Both the position numbers and the translations under genes were made by a program. From contig MCFE01000445.1 of the NCBI GenBank assembly GCA_002104905.1, forward strand, positions 1 through 64,000: a stretch of 64,000 bases of DNA, in the 5' to 3' direction. Shown here in pieces: positions 1 to 10,409 of this stretch (position 1 is its first letter; each line of letters opens with the position of its first letter). This DNA comes from Basidiobolus meristosporus CBS 931.73. Lineage: Eukaryota; Basidiobolomycota; Basidiobolomycetes; Basidiobolales; Basidiobolaceae. The notes below the pieces were generated by a model. It made no database searches. It worked only from the letters and a program-made list of their open reading frames with translations, and had not been told where the DNA came from.

Positions 1-600
1 GCCACTGCACCTATTTGCTTCATTAATGCTTTGGTACAAGCTGACAACATACTTGCTACTATGCATGGTGGTGATGTTATGACAGCCACTTGCAGGTCTT
101 CAACTGAGGGACTGCTTTACTACATTCCCATCTGCCTCAGCAATATGGTCAACTTGTGCCGCAGCAGAGATTTCCAGTTGCCTACTTGTCTGAGAGCCAC
201 AGGAGTCTGCATTATTCCCTTCAGTGAGCACACTGTCCGCAGTGGCTTTTTGGGTTGTAGCCCCACTTGTTGCACTGAATGTCAAAGTAAGTTGTTGTCC
301 AACCATTCTTCTGCTGCTGTCAGTGGTAAGGTTTGGTTGGGAACCAGACAACTTTGCTTTATTTTTTAGCAATGTAGTGGGGTCACAGTGACACTCACTG
401 GCCAATGTGCTCATTACCATAGTTCCTGCTTCCCTATTTTTCCACTACCCTTATTTTACTTTTATCTTGTTGGTCTATCTTGATCAGTACTATCCCATAA
501 GCTGGCTGACTATCACAACTGCTTACCTTATTGCATAAGATATCTCTCACTTTATATAAGATTACTTGATGTAAGTGCTTCTATATTAGGCAGGTACCTG
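1..600. other. Unassigned sequence at left edge
   Basis: No gene can be supported here. The minus strand is open for 106 codons (420-100), with a Ser/Thr/Gln-rich translation that I do not recognise; the plus strand has a 112-codon opening over the same bases. Given the transposon debris that follows, this is more likely decayed mobile DNA than a host gene. Confidence 0.4.
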
Positions 601-907
601 TGTCAGTACCCATGTCATATGACTAAACTGTTTCACCCTCCCTATTGTTTTCATACCATTAATGGTATCTCTATTTCACACAGGTTTCAGTAGACTGATT
701 CCTGATTGGTTGGGTGTGCTGTGCCTCTTAGAACCTTCTGGCACTTACTTTAATCATTCTTAGCTCATTTTGATGTCATTACAACTTCCATTTGACCTCT
801 GGAGCCTTCGGGAACAATATGATTAGTATTCACTTTGCCAGCACAACAAGTATATAAAGGCGGCAATCCTTCAACAATAAATCCTGATCCCTTTTATCAC
901 TATACCA
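601..907 (+). repeat. Candidate solo LTR (gypsy-like)
   Basis: A 307-bp block begins TGTCAG and ends ATACCA, the TG...CA borders of an LTR. It is flanked by acctg (596-600) and acttg (908-912), a 4-of-5 match as expected of an aged 5-bp target duplication. Inside, a TATATAAA box (851-858) is followed 18 bp later by AATAAA (876-881), the tight promoter plus poly(A) arrangement typical of LTRs. It shares no visible sequence with the Copia LTRs elsewhere in the window. No internal coding region adjoins it. Confidence 0.4.
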
Positions 908-1655
908 ACTTGTAGATTAGCAAGCTCTACCTGCTGCTCCCTGAGCTTTCAATCCCTGACCACAGAACACTCCTAGGAAACCATGCTGATAGCCAACTCA
1001 CCTTGGAGGCACTACTTTGTAAGGAATACTCAGAGTAGTAGCTTTTATTATATTTGATTCTTTCCCAAGTTTGTTCTTGTACAAGCAAAGATTCTCTTCT
1101 GTCTTTGTAACCATTGACCACAGCAGCATACTTATCAAGTCACTGCTGGTGGAGTTTACAGCTGTTTTGACTTTTGAAGCTTTAGTACATTGTCATCTCA
1201 AAGGATGCTTAATCCAGCACATACTTTTGTAAGGACACCAACTAAGTGGGGATTGGAGCTCAATAGTTTTCCCTTGACAAGCTTTTTACTTTATTCTCCA
1301 TCACATTAGATTAAAGACAGAACCCAGTTTTTCCTTGCAAGCTTTTGCCAGAGATTATTGCACCCAGTGAAAACCCCACACACAATATACTTTAGAAGTG
1401 TTTAATGTATCTCTCCCTTGGACCTATGCACCACCACAGCAGCATATAAATGGAAGTGAGTCAAATCAAAGGGGAAATGGGGCTACATATACATGTGTAT
1501 GTTGCACCACAACTTTATTCATAATTCTTGCTATGGTGGGTCAACATCAAGTCTTACATTCATGTGGGTGCAATGCCTCAAGTGCAAGGCCATCTTAAAG
1601 CCACATGAGTATTGACAAAAAAGTGTTATAATAGCACTACATTGTTAAGTGTTAA
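908..1655. other. Unassigned AT-rich sequence
   Basis: No coding region, RNA gene or clear repeat is recognisable between the candidate LTR and the transposase relic. Short openings of about 65 codons occur on both strands and look random. Confidence 0.4.
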
Positions 1656-4150
1656 AATGTTTGCCCCATGGACAAGACTGCTTTGGCTCAATGCCATAAG
1701 AGAACAGAAAAAAGATCATGTGGCTATTGTAGCAAGCCTCTCAGCCATGAAGCATGCAGACAGCATAGGAAGTATTACAAAGATCATGGTCAGTGTTCTG
1801 CCACACAAATCATATATAGGGTAAAAGGTGCCTGATCCTAAATTTGGAGTAGATAGGGGAATACATTAGGTTTGTTGATTAGATGAAAATGGGGATAATA
1901 TAATAATAAAGGGTTAGTGTTCTGATGGAAAGAAAAAGGAATGATGGGGTATAAGAAAAAAGGAGTGTAATTTTTAAGTAGAGAGGCAAGGGGTAAAGTG
2001 TAATACAAAATGTGGTAAACAATAGGAAAAATGGGTTGATAAAAATATAGTAAAAAATGCATAATTGTAAGTTAAAGTAGATATGAAAAATGGCCAGGTA
2101 AAGTATGGAAGATGGGGGGTAGAAGCAATAGGTAAATTGACCATTCACCAGTCACTACTGTACCAACAATATCTTGCTGGCCACTTGATACTACTATAAC
2201 AGCATCTAGCTGTACTTGTAACCTTGCGCAAACTTAGTCAGGAGAGTTTGTGATGCCTTTAGGCTCACCCCAGCCTTCTGAATATGGCATGCAGAGTGAT
2301 AGCTCTGAAGAAGCAGGCTCACTGTTGGATTGTAAGCTATCTTCCCAAACAACAGTACCCCCCATGAGCCTGACAAAATCCCATTATGCAATGAGACAAC
2401 ACCTGTGGGAAAAAATGCCAAGGATACTTTATGGAATCAGGTGAGCCCAGCAATCCATGTACTGGTGAGTGATGTGATGTTGTGGCTAGAGAAGTGGTGT
2501 GTTTCCACTAATATCAGTAATGGTGGCGTTGAGGATTTACTGCTACTTCTTGCCAAAATCATCCAAGGATGCAATTTACCTTGTACATGTTATAAATGGA
2601 AAACCATCATGTGGCTGGCAACATATGACCAATAGACCATCCTGATACCAGCATGTGTTTACAGTTGCATGGTGTTCACATCAGGAAATGCCCCTATTGC
2701 AAGGTGTCCAACTTGTCAGGAATCCACCATCATTGGGGGAGAGCATTGTCAAACTCTGGATATATTCTGGTTATACCTTGTATAAAGAAGCTCATGCAGT
2801 TCAACAAATATTGTGAAGCTATAAAGTTCTACACCTGGTATCAATCAAGCGCAAACATATCAGACAAATTCAATGGTAAACATCACAAACAGCCACAAAG
2901 CAAGGGATACTTTGAAGGTAAGTATTACCATGCCTTTGCCTTGGGACTAGATTAATTCTCAATAAATAAGTTCTCTACCAGCAGATCCCACCGGCCACTG
3001 ATTCTTATCAACCTGAATTTGCCACCTATCCTAGAGTATCAGAGCCAACATTGGATGGTAGTATCACTGCTATATGGGTCTAAATCACTGTCTAGCCTGG
3101 ATAGCTATCTGTATCCACTACTGGAAGAATTTTGGATGCTCTCCTGCAAGATAACAGCAAATGACCATCATTTAAAAGCGCATATAATTTGCTGCATTAA
3201 AGATACCCCAGCCATCAGCAAGATAACTGGCTTTTCTGGGCATAATGGACACTATTGCTGTCAAAAGGGTGAGATCCATGGGACTTACTCCATAACTCAC
3301 ACACATTATTACTACCCAAACACCAACACTAGGCACATCATCTTCCCACAGAGAGAATGCACAGAACTCAGCATGCAATTGCAGCAAAGTTGGTAAGCTA
3401 CAAGCTATTGGCCAGATTATGGAATTAATTGGAAACCGGATATACTTACGATAGAGGGTATCTGTTGGCACAAAAGCTTTCCACTGGGAGCAATGCATTT
3501 GCTTTTCAACAATATCCCTATACCAATGACCAAGTTGTACATGGGGCATTTCAAGCTAAATGAGCTCTTTGAGATACTGCAGAAATCTGAAAGAATTGGT
3601 AAGATATTGCAGTATATCTGCTACCTTAAGTGCTTCTCATAGGCTCCAGTCAGCATTCATATGCAAATACAACAATACAAGTGCAAGGACTGGATGAACT
3701 GGATATGGATCAGTTTAAGTGGCCTTCTAAAGCCACTTCTACCAAGTGTACATTGGAAGCATTTGGAGTCATATGTGAACATTGTAGGAACATTGATCCA
3801 GAGCCAATCACCAATGCCAACTTGATGCATCTACAGCTTTTGTGCACAGAGTTTGTGATTGGATTTGAGTGGATATACTACAAACATAAAGATGAATGTA
3901 GATCTCTGCTGCTACTGTATCCATTTGCCACTCCATCTTGCTTGATGTGTTGAGATTATTGGACCTTGCCCACCTTTTGGGAGTTTCCTATGGAGTGGAT
4001 GTGTGGGTAGATAGGAAGGCAAGTCAAGTTGCCAGTACCACCATACTGCAGTCTCATCAAGAATATTACCTTCAAGTCTGTCATGGATGTGATGAGGTGG
4101 TCCATGGAGAACAACCAGGAAGAGTTGGAAATTACTGACAATAGAAGTGC
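1656..4150 (+). pseudogene. Decayed Tnp2/CACTA-type transposase
   Basis: Remnant of a DNA-transposon transposase of the Tnp2 type used by fungal CACTA/EnSpm-like elements. The pieces lie in the expected order but in different frames, broken by stops. An N-terminal zinc finger (1656-1832) reads CGYCSKPLSHEACRQH with a further H and C. An acidic Ser/Glu linker follows (about 2250-2400), then RCPTCQ (about 2695-2715) and DKFNGKH with FALGLD (about 2865-2955). NLPPILEY lies at about 3014-3037, DSYLYPLLEEFW at about 3090-3135, and KDTPAISKITGFSGHNGHYC at about 3200-3260. A C-terminal FWEFPMEWMCG block sits at about 3975-4010. Bases 1838-2150 are an AT-rich stretch without transposase similarity, either a former intron or an insertion. 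No CACTA ends could be fixed. Certainly non-functional. Confidence 0.72.
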
Positions 4151-5169
4151 ACATGGAGACACCTATGCCTATGGCATTGAGAAGCTAAGCAGCCCCAATG
4201 TATGGGTAATCAGTTAGGTAATGTAAAGTTGGGTTGGGTGCAACAAGCACTAACTTTTATTAGAAAACACTACCAAGGTATGCTGGATATCTCTTGGTCA
4301 CAAGCCAATTTCTACACCATTCAATACAGAACTCACACAAACCAGAGTCAGAGTATGTCTATAAGGGGGACTGGAATCCAGCAGGAAGAAGGAATATATG
4401 GGCTAAATACCAAAAAGCTCTTTGCAGATATTCAGGAGGTGTTCATGGCAGAAGTGGCAGCAACCAAGCATATGTTTGTAAGATGCATATGTCACCAGCA
4501 ATACAAGGCATATGACTACTTTGCCAGCATCACAGTAAAATCCGTAAAGTTGAGGTGATGGATGTATGTCAACTGTGGCAGGGGTGTGCATTTGTAGAGG
4601 TTAGCATGCAGGAGGCCATAGTATTATTTGATTCAAACTATATGTGGAAGATACAAGGTAGTAATGGGTAAACAAATAAAGAGGGGTGCTCCTACCATGG
4701 AATATATGAATTGTGTAAGGGGAGGTAGAAAAAGGAAATACCATTTAGTATATTGGTATAATAGCATTATACAGAGCTATCTATAGGCTGCCATACCACC
4801 ATGGTAATGCCATCAGAGGCTTGCAAAGAGGTTGTCAACACACGGTCAAGTTTTTGCCATATAAGGCAGTTGGATTTACTGGCTGGTTAGATCCACGCAG
4901 ATAGTGGTAGAGTGCACTAAAACTGCAACACCATCATTCCATCATTGGCAAAACACTGTACAACCACCATTATATTTTATCAACTTTATTTGGCTGAAAA
5001 ATTAGCAAGATGATAATGTGATCCCATCACAAGATTGTGTACATGGTCATTAATTCCAAGCTGCTGATATTATAGCAGTCTCCTGATGGGATTTTCATGG
5101 CTGATTTAGATTGGACTCACCTGTGGGACCAAACTTTTTTCATAGGGTAAGAAGGAAGAAAAATATGCT
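4151..5169. other. Unassigned sequence between two transposon relics
   Basis: A 118-codon plus-strand opening (4202-4558) directly follows the transposase relic and may be its decayed tail, but no motif is recognisable. The rest shows nothing. Confidence 0.35.
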
Positions 5170-6894
5170 TGAATAAGTATTGATATTCAACCAAGGAGGT
5201 ACTCAAGTTTTTGCTTTGGCACAGTGGGTTTAGACACATCACTTTTGATATTTGCACAAAATGATCAAAGATCAGCTAATTTCTGGTGTAATAATTGATC
5301 CCCCAGCTAATTTGGAGTACTGTGAAGCCAGCATATATAGGAAACAAGTCAAAAAGCCATTCAAGAGCTCTGTGTTAATCAGAACTAACAAGAAGTTACA
5401 TCTAACTCACTCATATTGAGGTAGTCTTATTCAAAATTTATACCTTGATGGGATTGTGTATTTATTCACTTTTATTAATGATTTTACAAGATGCACATGG
5501 GTCTACTTCATGGAAAGAAAGGAAGAAGCTCTGTTGAGACTCAGGGAGTTTAAAACCATGGTGCAACAAGAAACAGTTAAAAATAGGAGTTGTAACAGAA
5601 TACTTTATAGTCATACTCCACTTCAGGTATGGTATAGATACAGACCAAGTGCAGAACTGTTGTAAAAATTTGTAATTCCACCTAAATATTCACCTAACTT
5701 AGTCACTTAGATCATTACCTTCAAATCCTAGAGAATACTGGCCAAATTCCTTGTTGGGATTTACTTAGAATATTTTCACCAAAATGCCAGGTACCCAGAA
5801 CATGAAAATTCTCAAAGTTGTCCAAACAGTCCCAAACCTTGCACACATGTTCTTAAGACCTTCCTTAACCTATTCTACATGTTTGTAATGCCAAGACCAG
5901 GTAAAAGTATAAATACTACTTTTAAATTCAATAAATCATTAAGTGAAAACCACATAATCTACTTGTCCTCCCAATCACTTCCAATATCTCCAAGACTCTT
6001 ACAACAAGAACATCTACAAGTATATGGGTGTACAGCATATGCTAAGAAACTGCCCAGTAACCAGCCATAATTAGAGCAAAAAAGTGTAAAACACATATTT
6101 TAGGGCTACTGCAATGAGAGTAGTGCATACCAACTCTACAATATCAAAGTCAAGAAGCTGATCAAGTCCTGGCATGAGCTTTTTGATGAAAGCTCAAAAA
6201 CCTTACACCTAGTGGCATCTGGTGATGACAAAAGTCTGCTCTCAAGTCCACTATTAGCTAAGATTGAATCACATCAAAGCAATGCAAAGCTTTTCACTCT
6301 ATAGGACTCTAAAACCATGTTTCAGCCTGAATCAGTGCCCAGGAATGACCCAGAAGTGCTCATTCATATATTACATGCCCAAAGATCAAACCAGACCAGT
6401 AATAGCCCAAATTACCATTTCAATGTGGGTACAAACTTAGCCTATACCTATTTAGTCCATAGTGATGGGCTGTAGACTGTAAAAGAGGCCCTAAATAGCC
6501 CTCAGACAAAATTTTGAAGACCAGCAATGACTGAGCAGCATCAGGCCCTGATGGAGAGCCAAACTTGGGACTTGTTCAACTTACTAATTAACAAAAATCA
6601 ATTAGATGCAGATGGGTATTCAAGTCAAGATACAAGGCTGATGGTGCAATTGAAAGATATAAAGCAATACTTGTGGTCAGAGGATATCCTAAACAAAAGG
6701 ACTTGACTATACCAAGACTTTTGCACTGGCAGCCAAGGTTAATTTAATCTGATTAATATTGGCTATTCCAGCCAAAATACAAGTTTTTTATATGTTAAAT
6801 GGATATTGAACTGCATTTTTGAATGAAGAACATGCTAAGATTGTGTACCTGAACCAGCCTGATAGGCAAGCACAAAAATCTCTATATGCTATTA
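5170..6894 (+). pseudogene. Decayed Copia polyprotein, integrase to RT start
   Basis: This matches the internal region of the nearly complete Copia element at 53097-57762, collinear with about 54690-56240 there. Recognisable are the integrase zinc-finger segment (MIKDQLIS), INDFTRCTWVYFMERKEEAL, and after an interruption VYGCTAYAKKL, GTNLAYTY and the first reverse transcriptase block. Many stops and frameshifts are present and the 5' third is missing. It is split at 5657/6007 by a solo LTR of the same family and ends where another LTR begins at 6895. Confidence 0.85.
5658..6006 (+). mobile_element. Solo LTR of the Copia family, nested
   Basis: A 349-bp copy of the Copia LTR runs from TGTTGTAAAA to CTTACAACA. 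It is flanked by a perfect 5-bp target duplication AGAAC (5653-5657 and 6007-6011). Removing the LTR and one AGAAC restores a continuous integrase-region reading segment, so this is a later insertion of the same family into its own relic, reduced to one LTR by recombination. Confidence 0.92.
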
Positions 6895-7244
6895 TGTGGT
6901 AAAAGTTTGTAACTCCACCTAAATATTCATCTAACTTAATCTCTTAGATTATTACCTCCAAGTCCTAGAGAATACTGACCAAAATTCTTGTTGGGATATA
7001 CTTGGAGTAATTTCACCAAAATATCAGGTACCTGGAACATGAGAATTCTCAAAGTTGTTCAAACAACACCAAACTTTGCACACATGTTCTTGGGATCTTC
7101 CTAGCTATATTTTGAGTGCTTTCTATGCCAAGACCATGTAAAAGTATAAGAGCTACTTTTACATTCAATAAATCATTAAGTGAAAACCACATGATCTACT
7201 TGTCCTCCCAAATCACTTCCAATATCTCCAAGACTCTTACAATA
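6895..7244 (+). mobile_element. 5' LTR of a second decayed Copia copy
   Basis: A 350-bp LTR runs from TGTGGTAAAAGT to CTTACAATA, with one change in each terminal motif relative to the best copy. It is followed at once by GGTTATGAGCCC (7245-7256), the same primer-binding site as at 53429, so it is the upstream LTR of an element and not a solo LTR. Confidence 0.88.
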
Positions 7245-7560
7245 GGTTATGAGCCCCAAGCTGTCACTCTCTGCAATGTCTACTACTGCTACTACTCTAA
7301 TATTTCCCTTGGCTGAAAAGTTGGATGAATACAACTACCAAGTGTGGATGGTGAAGACAAAGATGCTGCTACAAGAAAGAGGCCTTTGGGATATTTTCAT
7401 GTAGGAAGAATGCCCTCCTAAAAATGTGGGAGAGGAATCCTTAAAGTACCAGAAGTAAGAACCAAGTGCCTTTAACTGCATTTGCCTTAATGTTAAAGAC
7501 AAATTACTAAATCAATGCTCAAGAGCAAAAATGGCAAAGAATGCCTGGAAGGCACTAAAA
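7245..7560 (+). pseudogene. Decayed Copia Gag fragment
   Basis: The reading begins at ATG 7249 inside the primer-binding site and follows the Gag N-terminus of the 53-kb element (AEKLDEYNYQVW, LLQERGLWDI, ECPPKNVGEE, NAWKAL). Two in-frame stops are present. The similarity ends abruptly at about 7560, where an inverted piece of the same element starts. Confidence 0.88.
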
Positions 7561-7993
7561 AAACCAGCCAGCATATGAATAGGCATAGGCTAAGTTTGTA
7601 CCCTCATTGATATAGTAATTTGGGCTATTTCTTGTCCGATTTGATCTCCAGGCATTTGATACTGGAATGATCACTTCTGGGATATTCCTGGGCACTAATT
7701 CTGGCTGAACCACGGTTGTAGAGTCCTCTGGAGTGAAAAAATTTTCATTGTTGTGCTTGGATTCAATCCTGACAATTGGTAGACTTGATATCAAATTCTT
7801 GTCATTGTCTAATGTCATTTTTTGTGAAAATTTTGAATTTTCACCAAACAACACATCCCTGGATTTGATCAGCTTCTTTGCTTTAGTATTATAGAGTCTG
7901 TATGCCTTACTCTCATTGCAGTAGCCCAAAAATAAGCATTTTACACTTTTTGGCTCAAATTTTGACTGATTTCTGGCCAGTTTTTTGGCATAT
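7561..7993 (-). pseudogene. Inverted internal piece of Copia (integrase C-terminal region)
   Basis: On the minus strand this reads GYCNESKAYRLYNTKAKKL through NYYINEGTNLAYAY, nearly identical to about 55408-55815 of the better copy but in reverse orientation. It stays open for over 120 codons, so this piece is younger than the gag fragment beside it. It sits between a forward gag fragment and a forward truncated LTR, so at least one inversion or template switch has occurred. Confidence 0.88.
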
Positions 7994-8308
7994 CACCTAA
8001 CTTAGTCACTTGGAGCATTACCTAAAAGTTTAGAGAATACTGACCAAAATCCTTGTTGGGATTTACTTAGAATATTTTCACCATAATATCAGATACCCAG
8101 AACATGAAAGTTCTCAAAGTTGTCCAAACAGTCCCAAGCCTTGTACACATGTTCTTGGGACCTTTCTAAACCTACTTCAGGTGCTCTGTAAGCCAATATC
8201 ATGTAAAAGTGTAAATACTACTTTTGCATTCAATGAATTATTAAGTGAAAACCACATAATCTACTTGTTATCCTAATCACTTCCAATATCTCCAAGACTC
8301 TTAAAACA
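7994..8308 (+). mobile_element. 5'-truncated Copia LTR
   Basis: The LTR starts about 33 bp in, at CACCTAACTTAGTCAC, and runs to its end at CTTAAAACA (8308). It directly follows the inverted internal piece. Confidence 0.87.
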
Positions 8309-8410
8309 ATTTTGAGAGTTGCCAGTTTTGAGAAACTTGGAATTCAGCTCATATCATGATAGTATTCTGCTTACCTTTTCTTAATATTTTTTTGTAAGTT
8401 AAGAAAAGAA
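8309..8410 (-). repeat. Inverted copy of the short repeat found at 58.6-58.7 kb
   Basis: The reverse complement of about 58640-58735 matches here: both contain TTGAGAGTTG, TTTTGAGAA, CTTGGAATTCAGCT and TTTTCTTAAT in the same order. It starts exactly at the end of the truncated LTR. The stretch also contains a 10-bp inverted repeat, CTTTTCTTAA with TTAAGAAAAG. Confidence 0.65.
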
Positions 8411-8865
8411 CTACTTGGCACACTGATAATTATCAGCTACCAAGGGCTATAAGTACTAGCTAAATGGATGGGATCCAGGAACACTATGGGACACATGTAA
8501 TCAGAATTTGATGGTGTAACAAAGAATTCATATATTCATGGAGCATTACAGACACCATCTGGTTGTCTACCTCACTTAGGAACTGTTAATATTACTAGAA
8601 GAAAAATAATCTCACTTGGGTCTCCCAACTGCACCTGCGTAGTGCAGTGATCACAGTCCATATTCACAGCCAGACTAGTACTGAGAGGCCACCAAAAAAA
8701 TGACCGCCAACGTCCTAGCCATGTTCCATGATGGAATCAAACCCATGCCAGGATTTCCATCCACTTTTTTTTACCCATCATGGCCGATTTCGTGGCGCAT
8801 ATACCAGTGTAGGATCGCCCCTTCAGGACAACGTCTGTTTAGAAGATAGTCTGGTACCGCTCGTG
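8411..8865. other. Boundary between transposon block and first host gene
   Basis: No repeat is recognised after about 8410. The methyltransferase frame is already open from 8728, so the end of this stretch may be coding if the upstream ATG is used. Confidence 0.4.
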
Positions 8866-9842
8866 ATGAAAAAGCAATTCGATACTCAAGATAGCTGGTA
8901 TGACGATGCCCATGAATATTGGAATGTGAGTCCTGCTGTGCACCTGTATATTCGTCGACGAAGTGGTTAACAACCTTTGGTGTCCCAAGAATGTTACTCC
9001 AACGGTGAATGGGATGTTAGGTGGTTATGAATCTATCTCGAAGATCGACGTTCAGGGCTCTCAAAGGTTTATCGAAGAGTTGGTCAATGGAAGGAAAGGA
9101 GCAAAAGGGAACGTGCTTTCCGCGCCGTACATTGAAAAAGAAAGAGCGTGTGGTACGACAAGACATACTGTAAATTGTTGCCTTGTAGCAACAAGAAGTC
9201 GCTAAACATTAAATGTAGATTGCGGAGCAGGCATCGGTCGAGTGACGAAACATTTCCTGTTAAACAACTTCAAAACGGTTGATCTAGTCGAGCAAACCGC
9301 GAAATTCCTTGAGCAGGCCCAAGAGGAGTATCTCCTCAATGAGAAGGAAGCAGGCAGGATCGGGGAATTCATCTGCCAAGGGCTTCAGGATTTCACCCCC
9401 GAGGAAGAATCGTATGATTTGATCTGGTCCCAATGGGTTCTTGGTCATTTGACGGATGGTAAGTCAGTCAAGTAACTTTCGGTAGATACAGACGTTCACA
9501 AGAAGCCTTTTGCAGACGACTTGGTGGCGTTTTTCGAACGTTGCAAACGAGGCTTGAAGCCAAGAGGTCTGATCGGAGTCAAAGAGAACATCGCCGTGTC
9601 TGGATATATCGTTGACGAAGAAGATAGTAGCGTTACTAGGTCGGAGGATATCTTGAAAGGCATCTTCAAAAAAGCCGGCCTTCGGATTATCAAGGAACAA
9701 ACTCAGATGGGCTTTCCCTCTGGCCTTTTCACCGTCAAAATGTAAGCAGCATACACACTACTAATCATATGCAATACAAACCCTGACACGCTCTTGGATG
9801 TTATCTAGGTTTGCTTTGGTCCCAGAATCATCCGAAGAATGA
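8866..9842 (+). CDS. TAE1: Protein N-terminal alpha-N-methyltransferase (NTMT1/Tae1 family)
   Basis: SAM-dependent enzyme that methylates the alpha-amino group of exposed N-termini, for example after Met removal in X-Pro-Lys proteins. Five exons: 8866-8925, 8990-9152, 9219-9458, 9516-9741, 9809-9842 (240 aa). Family signatures in order: YDDAHEYWNN, then PTVNGMLGGYESIS (substrate-recognition region), DCGAGIGRVTKH (SAM-binding motif I), CQGLQDFTPEEESYDLIW, WVLGHLTDDD, the acidic stretch DEEDSSVTRSED, and a short tail ending FALVPESSEE. Introns are 57-67 nt with GT-AG borders. The start is uncertain: ATG 8728 in the same frame would add 46 residues that the family does not need, so 8866 is preferred. 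It lies at the edge of the transposon block. Confidence 0.9.
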
Positions 9843-9936
9843 TGGCTTGCAAGGCATACTCAGTATTGTCAATAACTTGCTCCATCATCTGATCCAGTAT
9901 GGCTGCTACGGCTCCACATCAATCTACACAATAGAC

Positions 9937-10176
9937 CTAGAGCTTGATAGCTAACGTTAAACATGAGCTACATAAAGGCCCCATTCCCCAATGATATTCA
10001 GTGGTTTTGTTGAACTCTCGCTGGCGCTGATAGCGAGTCTCTTGGGAGAAAAGCGACGCGTCAGTGTAGGGATTGTTGCTCATGAAGTCGGATAATAGCC
10101 GCAATAGCTGCTGGTTGAAATATGCTATTGTTGAATGTGCAATCGGCATCATGACTGCATATTGCCTATTAAGCAT
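9937..10176 (-). CDS. Hypothetical small ORF between TAE1 and NNR1
   Basis: A 79-codon ATG-started frame on the opposite strand, between two plus-strand genes. Its middle (MSNNPYTDASLFSQETRYQR and the following residues) has a charged, non-repetitive composition that looks more protein-like than most chance openings here. I do not recognise it. It may equally be chance sequence in the NNR1 promoter. Confidence 0.25.
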   Translation of the reverse strand: MLNRQYAVMMPIAHSTIAYFNQQLLRLLSDFMSNNPYTDASLFSQETRYQRQREFNKTTEYHWGMGPLCSSCLTLAIKL

Positions 10177-10409
10177 GTAATGTTCATGATCAGCTTACGA
10201 TCTGGTCAATGTAAATCCAACCTGTCCAGCTAATTCAAATGACTATTCCAACCTCTACAGTACCGATCGAATATATTATATGTCCCTCCTTCCCCATTGA
10301 TGCAGCCTAGAATGACTCAAATTGCTATTTCGTGACGTAAATTTGATTGAGCATTGATACTTAAATGACAGTTTACCCTCAAAAAATGGCTTATCTCTGA
10401 TAGTGCATT

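Noticed and set aside
5170-8308. Repeat-induced point mutation as the cause of Copia decay
   Set aside because: One of the two stops in the best copy fits C-to-T change but the other does not, and the relics show indels and rearrangements as well as mixed substitutions. A dinucleotide-bias calculation over many copies would be needed.
8728-8865. N-terminal extension of the methyltransferase from ATG 8728
   Set aside because: Open and in frame, but the added residues have no counterpart in the family, and the conserved part starts just after ATG 8866. Kept only as an alternative.
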